In this document: one piece after another, positions 9,039-18,502 of the stretch
How positions within the stretch are numbered: the stretch's first letter is position 1
Layout: the number at the start of each line of letters is the position of its first letter
Assembly: GCF_028816475.1 (NCBI RefSeq)
Contig: NZ_CP118247.1
Coordinates: forward strand, 1,116,001-1,180,000
Length of the DNA: 64,000 bases
From: Devosia rhodophyticola
GTDB taxonomy: Bacteria; Pseudomonadota; Alphaproteobacteria; Rhizobiales; Devosiaceae
Reading direction: 5' to 3'
Notes under the pieces: model-generated
Seen by the model: only the letters and a program-made list of their open reading frames with translations
Databases searched by the model: none
What the model was told of the DNA's origin: nothing
Translations under genes and position numbers: made by a program

Positions 9039-10162
9039 AGCCCGATAAAACTCAGCATCAGGAAGGTCGCGAACAGGACGAAATGGGTCATGCCTTCAAT
9101 GGCATTGGTTTCCCCGTCACTCAGATTGATCGCGGCCACGAGCAATGTCACCGCCACCATCACGGTTTGTACTGGCGTCATCGCCATGACAAAGGGCTGA
9201 CCGGTAAACAGCGCAATCGCCTCCATCACCGGCACCGTCAGGATCACGGTGGAGAGCGATGCGCCCAGTGCAATATTGATGACGTTTTGCATGCGGTTAC
9301 GGAGTGCGGCGCGCAAGGCGGTCAGGATTTCGGGTGCCGCAGACAGCGCCGCAACGACGATGGCCACCAGCACAATCGGCGCCCCCAACCCTTCGATCCC
9401 CGCATTGAGAAACTGCGACATGACTTCGGCAATCACCCCGATCAGGGCAACGCCGGCGATCAACAGGACAATGGAGGCGGTGACTGACTCTGACGTCCCG
9501 GGCTCTGAGGGTTCGGCGGCGTGGCGGTCCCGAACTGCCGTTTTGGCCTTGGGGTAGCTGTAGGAAAAGAAATAGGAGTGTTCGCCCACCTGCCGCCGCA
9601 GGAACAGCGCGTAAAGCACGATCATGGCGCCAATGGTAAAGGCAGAATAGGCGTGCCAACGATCATCGGGAACGAATTCGGGCACGATCATTGAAATGCT
9701 CATGGCTGTCGCGATCATCACCAGATAGGTGCGGCCGCTATCGTCGTTATAGGGCTGTTCGCCGTGCTTGAGCCCGCCGACCAGCGCCGCCAGACCCAAA
9801 ATTCCGTTAATGTCGATCATGACAGCTGCATAAATGGTGTCACGTACCAGCGTTTCCCCGGCCCCGTTGGCCATCAGTATGGCCAGGATCAAGACCTCGA
9901 CCAGCACTGCCGACAGCGTCAGGATCATGGTGCCATAGGGTTCGCCGACTTTATGGGCCAGTATCTCGGCATGGTGGGCCACCCGCATCGATACCCCACC
10001 AATCACGGCGATCAGCACCACGGCGGCAACAAGCGCCGACACACGCCCAGCTTCGATCAAGGTATGTTCAAGGGCAAAGCCGATGATGGCGGCCAAGACC
10101 CCCAAAATCATCAACATTTCTGCATGCAGATAGAACAGGAATGACCGGGGGCGAAATGGCAT
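9035..10162 (-). CDS. chaA: Ca2+/Na+ : H+ antiporter, ChaA type (CaCA family)
   Basis: Inner-membrane cation/proton exchanger. About 375 residues with ten or eleven hydrophobic helices in two halves separated by a polar, charged linker near residue 210 (PKAKTAVRD). The first alpha repeat has the signature KVGEPYGTMILTLSAVLVEV, and the second has GLGAPIVLVAIVVAALSAAPE; both carry the acidic residues expected in ion binding. The ATG at 10162 is preferred over one at 10204: AGGA lies just upstream of it, and the longer form adds 14 polar residues. The HAD gene on the other strand starts 110 bp away, so the short gap should hold two divergent promoters. Confidence 0.85.
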   Translation of the reverse strand: MPFRPRSFLFYLHAEMLMILGVLAAIIGFALEHTLIEAGRVSALVAAVVLIAVIGGVSMRVAHHAEILAHKVGEPYGTMILTLSAVLVEVLILAILMANGAGETLVRDTIYAAVMIDINGILGLAALVGGLKHGEQPYNDDSGRTYLVMIATAMSISMIVPEFVPDDRWHAYSAFTIGAMIVLYALFLRRQVGEHSYFFSYSYPKAKTAVRDRHAAEPSEPGTSESVTASIVLLIAGVALIGVIAEVMSQFLNAGIEGLGAPIVLVAIVVAALSAAPEILTALRAALRNRMQNVINIALGASLSTVILTVPVMEAIALFTGQPFVMAMTPVQTVMVAVTLLVAAINLSDGETNAIEGMTHFVLFATFLMLSFIGL

Positions 10163-10271
10163 CAAACTATCCTTGCTCGGGCTTGTCGGGCCTCTGTTGG
10201 CCATGTGTGTGCAACGCTGCCCTGACGCAATTGGGCTGGCAAATCAACGGCGCTGCGCCTATATCGATCCG

Positions 10272-10955
10272 ATGCAGAACGATATAAACGAATTGACGTT
10301 GCGTCCATTCGAGGCCGCAATTTTTGATATGGACGGCACCGTCCTTGATACTGAATCGGTTTTCCGGGGCATCGTCTTTGATGTGTGTGCCGATCTTGGC
10401 TTTGAAATGACCGATGCCGTGCATCATTCGATGGTCGGCTCGAGCCACGAGCGCACTAACCAGTTGCTGGTGGAAGCTTACGGCGTGGCGTTTCCCTATT
10501 CGGTTTTCGATGACATGTGCCGCCGTACAATGCGTGAGCGCCTGACCTTGGGCGTGCCGGTCAAGCCGGGCGCACGTGAAATCCTGCTCGAATTGCGCTC
10601 GCGCAAAATCCCGACCGCCATTGCCACGTCGTCGCGCCGCCCCCATGCCCAGTTGCATCTGGAAGTGGCGGGCCTGATCGAAATGTTTGACACCATCGTA
10701 ACCCGCGATGATGTGGTCAATCCCAAGCCGCACCCCGAGCCCTATTTGATGGCGGCCGGGCGGCTGGGGGTCGAACCCGGCGTTTGCCTTGCCTTTGAAG
10801 ATAGCCATTCGGGCGTACACGCCGCCCATGGGGCCGGCATGCAAACCATCATGGTGCCCGATCTTGTGCATCCCAGCGAAGAAATCCGCGCCCTGGGGAT
10901 TGCCATTGTCGAGAGCCTTGAGCACGTCCATCGGGCCGCCTTTCCGACGCGCTGA
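10272..10955 (+). CDS. HAD-superfamily hydrolase, beta-phosphoglucomutase-like subfamily
   Basis: Soluble phosphatase or phosphomutase of the haloacid dehalogenase fold. The catalytic aspartates are Asp19 and Asp21 in FDMDGTVLDTE, motif II is the SS in ATSSRRPH, and motifs III/IV are the lysine in NPKPHPEPY and acidic FEDSHSGV. The helical cap sits between residues 25 and 95. Length (227 residues) is typical. The frame is open from 10173, but the ATG at 10272 gives a protein that begins at the conserved core; I chose it for that reason. Substrate cannot be told from sequence. No operon partner is evident. Confidence 0.82.
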   Translation: MQNDINELTLRPFEAAIFDMDGTVLDTESVFRGIVFDVCADLGFEMTDAVHHSMVGSSHERTNQLLVEAYGVAFPYSVFDDMCRRTMRERLTLGVPVKPGAREILLELRSRKIPTAIATSSRRPHAQLHLEVAGLIEMFDTIVTRDDVVNPKPHPEPYLMAAGRLGVEPGVCLAFEDSHSGVHAAHGAGMQTIMVPDLVHPSEEIRALGIAIVESLEHVHRAAFPTR

Positions 10956-11020
10956 CCCCAAAGCGTTCCCCGAAAGCCACAGTCAAACGTTAACAAGCAT
11001 TCCTCAACAGGATGCATAAA

Positions 11021-11040
11021 ATTACGTGTTTTGACGTAAT
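11021..11040. promoter_or_regulatory. Perfect inverted repeat ATTACGT-N6-ACGTAAT
   Basis: Seven-base arms around a six-base spacer in the 325 bp gap between the HAD gene and the cell-wall hydrolase gene. The size and symmetry fit a dimeric repressor site. No regulator can be assigned. Confidence 0.4.
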
Positions 11041-11101
11041 ATCCGGTTCTTCCTAAACCAACCTATTGAAATTCATGGGTTTTCATGTCGCCCGTGCTGG
11101 G

Positions 11102-11116
11102 TTAACCCTGTTTTAA
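11102..11116. promoter_or_regulatory. Candidate CtrA box TTAA-N7-TTAA
   Basis: TTAA, seven bases, TTAA matches the core CtrA recognition pattern of alphaproteobacteria (full form TTAA-N7-TTAAC; here the last base is G). It lies about 165-180 bp ahead of the chosen start of the SleB-type hydrolase. Confidence 0.5.
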
Positions 11117-11280
11117 GATGCTAAGCGGCATAGTTAATCAGCGGTAAATTTTGGGTTTCCAGCGTCGACTGGCTCGGATAGTGTGCCGCCCGGGCAAGGC
11201 TGCTGATGCAGAGGCAGCCTGACGTGACGGAATCGGACCCGTGTGGCGAGGCCACGGGGTTCAGGGGAAGGGACGCCATT

Positions 11281-12168
11281 TTGACGCCAACACAGCTCAC
11301 CACAGCTGCGCGCGCGCTAACGACCGTGTTGGTTGCCGGGGCTTTTGCCTTGGCGCTTGGGATTGGTGTGGGCACCGCTCAGGCAGAATCCACGCAATCA
11401 AACTATGTCACCCCCCTACCCGTGCCTGAAAATATTGCCGCGTTACGCACGCAACCGGCGCTGGGTGTAACCATTGTGCCAATGGCCCCAGGCGAGCAGC
11501 CGCTTTCATCCGCATTGCTCAAGAATTACATCGCCCGGCAGGCGGCGCTTCGCGCTTTTACCGCATTTGACGAGGCCAATCCGTCCCCGATCAGTTCCAA
11601 CCTGGTTTTGGGCTATATTTCGCGCACCACCGAGAATAACCGGGCACTGGATGCCATTGCGGGCGCATCCAACGAAGAAAGTTCCCCGCTCAACAGCGAT
11701 ATTCTGGCTAATTATGTGCAGGATCGGTTCCAGCCGACAGCCAAGCGCATTACGCAGGCCAACAAGGAACGCGACTGCCTGACACAGGCAATCTATCATG
11801 AGGCTCGCGGGGAAAGCCTGCAGGGCCAGTGGGCAGTGGCCAATGTCATTGTAAACCGCGCCCTGTCGAAAAGGTTCCCGTCAACATTGTGCGGCGTGAT
11901 TTATCAGAACGCCGACAAGGGCCGTTACAAGTGCCAGTTCACCTTTGCCTGTGATGGCAAGTCCGATGCACCGGGCGAGCGGTCGGCCTGGCGTCGGTCG
12001 GCGGGCATTGCCTCCAAGGTCTATGGCGAATTTGCTCGCGGCATCAAGGTTCCAACGTTGCCGCGCACCGCGCTTTATTATCATACGACGGCGGTTAATC
12101 CGTCCTGGTCCAATGTTTATACCCAAGTCGCCCAGATCGGCTCGCACCTGTTCTACGCGCCGAACTAG
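11281..12168 (+). CDS. Cell wall hydrolase, SleB/CwlJ family, exported
   Basis: Predicted peptidoglycan hydrolase of the Hydrolase_2 (SleB) family. An N-terminal signal sequence (TTVLVAGAFALALGIGVGTAQA) targets it to the periplasm. A linker of about 120 residues with no recognisable domain follows. The catalytic domain covers the last 130 residues: CLTQAIYHEARGE holds the expected glutamates, then VIVNRALSKRFPSTLC, KCQFTFACDG and a late ALYYHTTAVNPSWS. I chose the TTG at 11281 because GGGAAGGGA stands about 7 bases ahead and the signal peptide then begins at once. An ATG at 11206 would add 25 residues before it. A CtrA-type box and a palindrome precede the gene. Confidence 0.8.
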   Translation: MTPTQLTTAARALTTVLVAGAFALALGIGVGTAQAESTQSNYVTPLPVPENIAALRTQPALGVTIVPMAPGEQPLSSALLKNYIARQAALRAFTAFDEANPSPISSNLVLGYISRTTENNRALDAIAGASNEESSPLNSDILANYVQDRFQPTAKRITQANKERDCLTQAIYHEARGESLQGQWAVANVIVNRALSKRFPSTLCGVIYQNADKGRYKCQFTFACDGKSDAPGERSAWRRSAGIASKVYGEFARGIKVPTLPRTALYYHTTAVNPSWSNVYTQVAQIGSHLFYAPN

Positions 12169-12273
12169 CCGCCGGTTCCATATCAGAATGAGTGCTTTGA
12201 CATTGTGCACCTTGCACGGTCGACGTGATGGCCTGTTTGTAGCCGTGACCGGGGCAGCATCTGCCCAAGGCTG

Positions 12274-13026
12274 TCAATAGCGCCGTGGAACGCTGATCGG
12301 CTCCAGTGTCATTGCAGCTTTCCGATGAACATGCACATTGCGATATTGCTGCTGACCATCGGGCGAGGCCACATGGATCAGATCGCGATTGCGCTGATCC
12401 GCGGGCAGGAACCAGAAGGTCCATTCAGCACTCGCCCAGAATGCCGGATCAATCGAACGCAGCATGCGCCCATCAGCATCTGCCTTGCCCCAGGCGCGCA
12501 AGCGACCATCGGCCAAGGCGCGGGCAATATGGGCCCCCACCTTTTGAGCCCGCGCCTTGGACCCGGCCGAAGCCTCCAGATCGGGATCAAGCAGCAGAAA
12601 CAGTTCGCGGATCGCCATATCAGGCTGCCCGACATTTGCAGGGGCAACACGGGGCTGAGCGATAGCATGGGGCGCCGCTGCAGCCACAATAGTCTCGGCC
12701 GCCGTATTCCGGGCCACCCCTGGTGGTTGAGCAGCCGTTGCCTCAACCGTGTTTGGCCGCATTTCGAGGTTGGCAGGCGTTGCGGCAATTGCATCTTTGC
12801 GGCGCGGCGCAAACGTCCACCAGAAAATCAGGGCCGAGAGCAACAGCAGCGCGCCCCCGCCCACCCAATTGTCGGACGCCGGCAGTTGCAGCGCCGGCAG
12901 GTCGAGACCATAATCGGCGAAAAACCGGGCAATATTGGAGACTTCGCCGGTGTGGGGGCGCTGGCTAATCACCGCGACACCAAGGCCAGCGGCAAGGACG
13001 AGAAGTTTGAAAAGACGAGCAATCAT
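12274..13026 (-). CDS. Membrane-anchored protein of unknown function
   Basis: I do not recognise this family. The 250-residue protein has a hydrophobic segment at residues 4-21 and a second, clearer one near 54-69 (GGGALLLLSALIFWWTFAP). A low-complexity Ala/Pro-rich linker runs from about 75 to 135. A C-terminal soluble domain of about 110 residues begins MAIRELFLLLDPDLEA, contains ARALADGRLRAWGKADADGRM, and ends with LEPISVPRRY. The two helices would leave both ends on the same side. It lies 60 bp downstream of pckA on the same strand, so it could be in that transcript, though the gap gives no proof. Confidence 0.6.
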   Translation of the reverse strand: MIARLFKLLVLAAGLGVAVISQRPHTGEVSNIARFFADYGLDLPALQLPASDNWVGGGALLLLSALIFWWTFAPRRKDAIAATPANLEMRPNTVEATAAQPPGVARNTAAETIVAAAAPHAIAQPRVAPANVGQPDMAIRELFLLLDPDLEASAGSKARAQKVGAHIARALADGRLRAWGKADADGRMLRSIDPAFWASAEWTFWFLPADQRNRDLIHVASPDGQQQYRNVHVHRKAAMTLEPISVPRRY

Positions 13027-13086
13027 GCCGCCCCCAATAGCATTAGTTCGATGATTTGGGAGCGGCTTTTACGTCCTAAATGTTCA

Positions 13087-14679
13087 CTATTCGGCGGCGT
13101 GTGCCAATTTAGGGCCAGCCGCAGCGTCGGCATCTGTCCCGAATTTGACAAAGTTCTGCTGGAACAGTCCGGCCAAATGTTCGGCCTGTTGATCATAGGC
13201 GCTGGTATCGGCCCAGGTCTGGCGCGGATTAAGCAGTTTGGGCGCTATTCCCTTTACGGCCTTGGGCACTGCAAAGCCGAAGAGTTCGTCCTCGCGCATT
13301 TCAGCCCCGTCCAATTCGCCATTAAGAGCGGCATTGAGCAGCCGACGGGTTGAGGCCAGATCAATGCGCCGCCCAACCCCATAGCCGCCGCCGGTCCAGC
13401 CGGTATTGATCAGCCAGGCACCCGCACCGCTGCTGCGCAGGCGTTCAGCCAGCATTTCCCCATAAACCCCGGGATGCAACGGCATGAACGGGGCGCCAAA
13501 GCAGGCCGAGAATGTCGCTTGAGGCTCGGTGACACCGCGCTCGGTACCTGCCACTTTTGCCGTGTAGCCGGATAGAAAATGATAAACCGCCTGCTCGGGC
13601 GTTAGCCGGGCAATCGGCGGCAGCACGCCAAAGGCATCGGCGGTCAGGAACACCACCGTATTGGGCACGCCACCAATGCTGCCCTTGGCAATGCTGGGCA
13701 AAACTTCAATTGAATAGGCGGCGCGGGTATTTTCAGTCAGGCTGGTGTCGTTGAAATCGGGCACATGGGTTGTGGGATCAAGCACGACATTTTCCAGGAC
13801 CGTGCCAAATTTCCGGGTGGCGGCAAAAATTTCGGGCTCGGCATTGGCACTGAGCTTGACGGTTTTGGCATAACACCCACCCTCAAGGTTAAACACGCCA
13901 TCGGTACTCCAGCCGTGCTCATCATCGCCAATTAGCGGGCGGGCGGGATCGTTGGAGAGCGTGGTCTTGCCGGTACCCGACAGGCCGAAAAACAGCGCCG
14001 TTTCACCTTTTTCATTGAGGTTGGCCGAACAATGCATCGGCAGCACGTCATTGAGCGGGGCGTGGAAATTGAACAGCGAAAAGACGCTCTTCTTGATTTC
14101 ACCAGCATAGAGCGTGCCTGCAATCACCACGATATTGCGGCTCATGTCGAGTGCAATGACTGTTTCGGTGCGGCTGCCATGGCGGGCCGGATCGGCCTTG
14201 AAATGGGGCGCGTGCAGAATAGTCACTTCTGCCGGACTGGTGCCGCGCTCGATATCGCCGGGCCGGATCAACAGGTTGGCGATGAACAGCGCATGCCATG
14301 CCGACGGCGTTAGAACGGTCACGGCAAACTGGTGGCGTGGATCGGCCCCCGCCAACAGATCCTGACGAAACAGATCCTTGTCGGCCAGCGAAGCACTGGC
14401 GTCGGCCAGCAATAGCTCAAATTGGTTGGGCGACATGGCGGCAGTATTGTCCCACCACACCTTATCCTTTGTCAGAGCATCCCTGACGATAAACTTGTCC
14501 TTGGGAGAACGGCCCGTAAACGCTCCCGTGGTTACCGACAGCGCGCCATCTGCGGTCAACGTCGCGCCACCAGCCGAAAGTGCCTTGGCAACCAGTGCGG
14601 GTGCAACCTCGTTAGCACTGCAATAGGTGGCCCGCGTCTCGATGGCGGCGCGAAGGGTTGGATGGCTGAAATCACGCAT
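13087..14679 (-). CDS. pckA: Phosphoenolpyruvate carboxykinase (ATP)
   Basis: Converts oxaloacetate plus ATP to phosphoenolpyruvate, CO2 and ADP, the first committed step of gluconeogenesis. The 530-residue length is standard for the ATP-dependent class. Visible motifs are TGRSPKDKF near residue 55, the P-loop [11 protein letters not shown] with Lys238, the metal-binding IGDDEHGW just after it, and [11 protein letters not shown] near the end. GGGAG stands ahead of the ATG. It diverges from chvI across 251 bp. This pckA / chvI-chvG-hprK arrangement is conserved in rhizobia and relatives, where pckA expression is often tied to gluconeogenic growth. Confidence 0.95.
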   Translation of the reverse strand: MRDFSHPTLRAAIETRATYCSANEVAPALVAKALSAGGATLTADGALSVTTGAFTGRSPKDKFIVRDALTKDKVWWDNTAAMSPNQFELLLADASASLADKDLFRQDLLAGADPRHQFAVTVLTPSAWHALFIANLLIRPGDIERGTSPAEVTILHAPHFKADPARHGSRTETVIALDMSRNIVVIAGTLYAGEIKKSVFSLFNFHAPLNDVLPMHCSANLNEKGETALFFGLSGTGKTTLSNDPARPLIGDDEHGWSTDGVFNLEGGCYAKTVKLSANAEPEIFAATRKFGTVLENVVLDPTTHVPDFNDTSLTENTRAAYSIEVLPSIAKGSIGGVPNTVVFLTADAFGVLPPIARLTPEQAVYHFLSGYTAKVAGTERGVTEPQATFSACFGAPFMPLHPGVYGEMLAERLRSSGAGAWLINTGWTGGGYGVGRRIDLASTRRLLNAALNGELDGAEMREDELFGFAVPKAVKGIAPKLLNPRQTWADTSAYDQQAEHLAGLFQQNFVKFGTDADAAAGPKLAHAAE

Positions 14680-14930
14680 GAGAAACTCCCGATGGCGTCA
14701 GGGACAGATTGCCGACGCTATGGCGCAATTGTGGGGGATGGGAGGCGGCTCAACCATCCCGAAATCGGTCGTAAGACGGAAGTCGGATACGGGCGTGGCA
14801 GATGGCCTCACTGTTATCGCCCTTGGCCGCGCCTTATTTAACGCGTAATTATCAAGTGCTAACGGGCAAATGAACCGATTTTGCAGCGGGTTTTACTTTG
14901 CAGCGTTACAACGAACAAGAAAGGCACTTC

Positions 14931-15644
14931 ATGCCAAAGATCGCTCTGGTTGATGACGACCGCAATATTTTGACCTCGGTGTCCCTGACACTGGAGGCAG
15001 AAGGCTATCAGGTTGCCACCTATACAGACGGCGCGTCAGGTCTTGAAGGCTTGACCACCGACAAGCCGGACCTGGCCATTCTCGATATCAAGATGCCGCG
15101 CATGGATGGCATGGAACTCCTGCGCCGCCTGCGGCAGAAATCAGACGTGCCTGTCATTTTTCTCACGTCCAAGGACGAAGAGATCGACGAGTTGTTCGGC
15201 CTCAAGATGGGGGCTGACGATTTCATCACCAAGCCGTTTTCACAGCGCCTGCTGGTCGAGCGGGTCAAGGCGATCCTGCGCCGGTCGGCACCGCGCGATC
15301 CATCGGCACCTGCAGGCGCTCCCGGTGATAACGGTAGCGGCGCGCTGATCGAGCGCGGTTCGCTGGTAATGGACGAGGAACGTCACACCTGCACCTGGAA
15401 AGGGCAGCGCGTGACATTGACGGTCACCGAGTTCCTGATCCTGCAGGCACTGGCCCTGCGGCCGGGCGTCGTCAAATCGCGCAACGCGCTCATGGATGCG
15501 GCCTATGATGATCAGGTCTATGTCGATGATCGCACCATCGACAGCCACATCAAGCGGCTGCGCAAGAAATTCAAGGCGACCGACGATGACTTTGAAATGA
15601 TCGAGACGCTCTATGGCGTGGGATATCGCTTCAAGGAACAATAG
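14931..15644 (+). CDS. chvI: Two-component response regulator ChvI (OmpR/PhoB type)
   Basis: DNA-binding response regulator partnered with ChvG; in related bacteria the pair answers to acid and envelope stress. The receiver domain (residues 1-120) has the acidic pocket DDD at 8-10, phosphoacceptor Asp52 in [10 protein letters not shown], and the lysine of ITKPF. A winged-helix domain follows, with [17 protein letters not shown] and [18 protein letters not shown]. The ATG at 14931 is preceded by AAGAAAGG; an upstream in-frame TTG at 14898 is disregarded. The sensor gene starts 6 bases after the stop, so the two are surely one transcript. Confidence 0.94.
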   Translation: MPKIALVDDDRNILTSVSLTLEAEGYQVATYTDGASGLEGLTTDKPDLAILDIKMPRMDGMELLRRLRQKSDVPVIFLTSKDEEIDELFGLKMGADDFITKPFSQRLLVERVKAILRRSAPRDPSAPAGAPGDNGSGALIERGSLVMDEERHTCTWKGQRVTLTVTEFLILQALALRPGVVKSRNALMDAAYDDQVYVDDRTIDSHIKRLRKKFKATDDDFEMIETLYGVGYRFKEQ

Positions 15645-15650
15645 GCGGGG

Positions 15651-17438
15651 GTGGTAAGCCTTCATCCAGACATGGACAAGTTGATCAAGCCAGATGCAGC
15701 CGAAAAGTCCCGACGCGGGCGGCGTGACGGGGCATGGCATCGGCTGGTCGTCGCGCCAGTCTATCGACTTGGCCACAATATCCGGCGGTTCCTCGATTTT
15801 ACCATATTTTCGAGCCTGACCCGCCGGATCATCGTGCTTAATCTGGCGGGCCTTTTGGTGCTGGTGGTGGGCATTCTTTATCTCAACCAGTGGCGCGCCG
15901 GGCTGATCGACGCGCGGGTGCAATCGCTGCGGGTGCAAGGCGAAATCATTGCCGCCGCCATCGCCGCCTCGGCAACGGTTGATAGCGATGTTATCTCGAT
16001 CAACCCTGATCGCCTGCTTGATCTCAAGAACGATAGCACCCTGTCCCCCTTGTCCTACTTTGATCCCACGCTGGAATTTCCCATCAGCCCTGAGCGGGTG
16101 GCGCCATTATTGCGCAATCTCGTCACGCCAACCAAAACCCGCGCCCGCATTTATGATCAGGGTGGGCTGATGATCTTGGACAGCGACAATATCTATAGTC
16201 GTGGCGAAGTGATGCGGCAGATCAATCAGGCCGACGATCAGCCAATCTCGTTCCTGCAGGACTGGTGGAACACCGTGCTCAATTGGGTGCCGGGGGAAAA
16301 TTTCCCGCTTTATCAGGAATATGACGAGGACGAAGGGCGCCGCTATCCCGAAGTCACCTCGGCGCTTTCCGGTGCCCCTGCCGATTTTGTGCGGGTTGAC
16401 GCCAAGCACCAACTGGTCGTCTCGGTGGCCGTGCCCGTGCAACGCCTGCGCGCCATCGTCGGGGTGTTGCTGCTCTCGACCGCGCCGGGTGATATTGATT
16501 CCATCGTTGCAACCGAGCGCTGGAGCATTTTACGCATTGCGCTGATCGCAGCAGCGGTGACCATTTCCCTGTCACTGCTGCTTGCTGGCACCATTGCCGG
16601 GCCGATGCGGCGGCTGTCGGCGGCGGCCGAACGGGTACAAACGGCCGGCAACGCTCGTACCGAAATCCCCGATTTTACTGATCGCCCTGATGAGATCGGC
16701 CACCTCTCCGGTGCGCTGCGACAAATGACTGACGCGCTCTATAATCGTATCGAGGCCATCGAACGGTTCGCCGCCGACGTCGCCCATGAACTTAAAAACC
16801 CACTCACCTCGTTGCGCTCGGCAGTCGAAACACTGCCACGCGCCAAGCGTCCCGAGGATCAGGCACGGCTCAACGCCATCATCCAGCACGATGTGCGGCG
16901 GCTTGACCGGCTGATCTCCGATATTTCCAATGCCAGTCGGCTTGATGCGGAGCTGGCGCGCGAAAGTGCGGATCGGGTCGATATCGAACAGTTGGCCCAG
17001 GCCATGGTCGAGATGCAGGCCGAACTTGCTGCCGAGCACAAGGTTAAGGTGGTAATGAGCAAGCGTCAGGGCCGCAACCCCGCCATTGCCATCGGCCACG
17101 AAAGCCGCCTGGCACAGGTTTTTGCCAATCTGATCGACAATGCCATTTCATTCTCACCGCCAGGGGGCACCGTCGGCGTTACGCTGGTGACCGATGCAGA
17201 AAATCTGACGATCACGATAAGTGATGAAGGCTCGGGAATAACCGGCGACGCCAGCCGGATTTTCCAGCGCTTTTATACAGATCGCCCGGAGCGGGACGGG
17301 TTTGGCGACCATTCGGGGCTGGGCCTGTCGATCTCGCGTCAGATCGTTGTGGCGCACAAGGGCACGATCCGGGCGCAAAATCGTGACGACCGGTCGGGTG
17401 CCCTGTTCAGCGTTGTATTGCCGCGCGCCCGCAAATAG
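15651..17438 (+). CDS. chvG: Sensor histidine kinase ChvG (ExoS-like)
   Basis: Inner-membrane sensor kinase for ChvI. Order of parts: cytoplasmic N-terminus of about 60 residues, first membrane helix near 62-82, a periplasmic sensor region to about 290, second helix near 295-320, HAMP segment, then HisKA with phosphoacceptor His379 in VAHELKNPLTSLRS and an ATPase domain with DNAISFSPPGG, DEGSGI and GLGLSISRQIV. Length 595 matches the family. The GTG at 15651 gives this length; an ATG at 15672 would drop seven residues and is equally possible because neither has a clear ribosome site. The hprK gene starts 9 bases after the stop. Confidence 0.93.
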   Translation: MVSLHPDMDKLIKPDAAEKSRRGRRDGAWHRLVVAPVYRLGHNIRRFLDFTIFSSLTRRIIVLNLAGLLVLVVGILYLNQWRAGLIDARVQSLRVQGEIIAAAIAASATVDSDVISINPDRLLDLKNDSTLSPLSYFDPTLEFPISPERVAPLLRNLVTPTKTRARIYDQGGLMILDSDNIYSRGEVMRQINQADDQPISFLQDWWNTVLNWVPGENFPLYQEYDEDEGRRYPEVTSALSGAPADFVRVDAKHQLVVSVAVPVQRLRAIVGVLLLSTAPGDIDSIVATERWSILRIALIAAAVTISLSLLLAGTIAGPMRRLSAAAERVQTAGNARTEIPDFTDRPDEIGHLSGALRQMTDALYNRIEAIERFAADVAHELKNPLTSLRSAVETLPRAKRPEDQARLNAIIQHDVRRLDRLISDISNASRLDAELARESADRVDIEQLAQAMVEMQAELAAEHKVKVVMSKRQGRNPAIAIGHESRLAQVFANLIDNAISFSPPGGTVGVTLVTDAENLTITISDEGSGITGDASRIFQRFYTDRPERDGFGDHSGLGLSISRQIVVAHKGTIRAQNRDDRSGALFSVVLPRARK

Positions 17439-17447
17439 ACTGGCCCG

Positions 17448-17918
17448 ATGAGCAATCCGCAAAATGTGCATGGCACAGGGCTGATGCTGGGACAAACCGG
17501 CATTCTGGTGCGCGGTCCGTCCGGCTCGGGAAAGTCAGTCCTGGCACTGGCGCTGCTTGAGCGCTGGGAAATGATGGGAAAATTGGCGCTGCTCATCAGT
17601 GATGATCAGGTTCTGCTCAATGCCGGGCACGGGCACCTGCAAATGCAGGCACCCGCCAGCATTGCCGGTAAAATGGAATTGCGTGGTCGTGGCATCGTCT
17701 CGCGCCCTATGCTGGAGAGTGCTCCGCTGCATCTGGTCATAGACCTGGTCGAGACGCTCGAACGCATGCCGCCTGAGGAGGCTTTTGCCGTCGAATTGCT
17801 GGGCGTTGGGGTTGCGCGTGCTCCTGTGGCACGTGCCGGGGTCATCGAATTGAGCCATCAAACGCTTCTGGTGGTTGAAGCGATCCGGGCGCTGGCGCCG
17901 CGCCCCTCGGAACTGTGA
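17448..17918 (+). CDS. hprK: HPr kinase/phosphorylase, short alphaproteobacterial form
   Basis: Phosphorylates and dephosphorylates the regulatory serine of HPr. At 156 residues it has only the catalytic domain, as in other alphaproteobacteria; the N-terminal domain of the Gram-positive form is absent. The P-loop is GPSGSGKS with Lys29, followed by ISDDQVLL with the catalytic acidic residues and MELRGRGIVSRP, the signature region. It sits between chvG and the EIIA(Man)/HPr pair, so HPr made from this locus is its expected substrate. The 177 bp before the EIIA gene hold no other convincing gene. Confidence 0.92.
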   Translation: MSNPQNVHGTGLMLGQTGILVRGPSGSGKSVLALALLERWEMMGKLALLISDDQVLLNAGHGHLQMQAPASIAGKMELRGRGIVSRPMLESAPLHLVIDLVETLERMPPEEAFAVELLGVGVARAPVARAGVIELSHQTLLVVEAIRALAPRPSEL

Positions 17919-18095
17919 AAATTTATTACTTGATACATCGTGCCCCGAAGCGGTCTATTACCGGCGAAACTGCCTGCATGCCGTCTTGGCGGTGGAATGG
18001 TGTGCGCAAACTGTGGACGAAGTGCCCCGGCTCGATATAGTAGGGCGCGGCGGCCGAAACTTTGCGGGCGTATATTCGCCCTGTGGGGAAAGTGC

Positions 18096-18497
18096 ATGAT
18101 CGGTATGGTTCTGGTGACGCATGGCGCGCTCGCCGTCGAGTTCAAGTCAGCGCTGGAGCATGTCGTGGGGCCGCAGGAATTCTGCGAAACCATCTGCATC
18201 GGTCCGGAAGACAATATGGATAATCGGCGTGACGATATCCTGAGCGCGCTTGAGCGGGCCAATGATGGGCAAGGCGTCGTCATCCTGACCGACATGTTTG
18301 GCGGCACCCCTTCCAATCTGGCGATTTCGGTCATGCAGAACGGCATGGTGGAAGTAATCGCCGGGGTCAATCTGCCCATGCTGGTCAAGCTGGCGCGCAT
18401 CCGGGGCGAGATGCCGATCAAGGAAGCGGTCGACAAGGCCCAGGAGGCGGGCCGCAAATATATCAATGTCGCCAATTCGATTTTGGGCGGGAGCTGA
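18096..18497 (+). CDS. manX: PTS EIIA component, mannose family (regulatory PTS)
   Basis: Phosphocarrier protein of the EIIA(Man) fold, 133 residues. The phosphoacceptor is His9 in LVTHGALA, and LTDMFGGTPSNLA is the other family signature. No EIIB, EIIC or EIID accompanies it, so it cannot move sugar by itself; in rhizobia and relatives this protein is a regulatory end-point of the incomplete PTS. GGGGA ahead of the ATG at 18096 fixes the start. The frame is open further upstream to 17940, but that extension is arginine/cysteine-rich and unlike the family. HPr follows 5 bases after the stop. Confidence 0.9.
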   Translation: MIGMVLVTHGALAVEFKSALEHVVGPQEFCETICIGPEDNMDNRRDDILSALERANDGQGVVILTDMFGGTPSNLAISVMQNGMVEVIAGVNLPMLVKLARIRGEMPIKEAVDKAQEAGRKYINVANSILGGS

Positions 18498-18502
18498 TCG
18501 CG

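Noticed and set aside
12325..13353. Open frame of 342 codons on the plus strand
   Set aside because: It covers the reverse of the unknown membrane protein and the end of pckA; no ribosome site or motif supports it.
14838..14852. CtrA-like TTAA-N7-TTAT upstream of chvI
   Set aside because: One mismatch in a short AT-rich motif; too weak alone and no link of chvI to CtrA is evident from the sequence.
17940..18095. N-terminal extension of the EIIA protein
   Set aside because: The added 52 residues are Arg/Cys-rich, unlike the family, and a good ribosome site marks the ATG at 18096.
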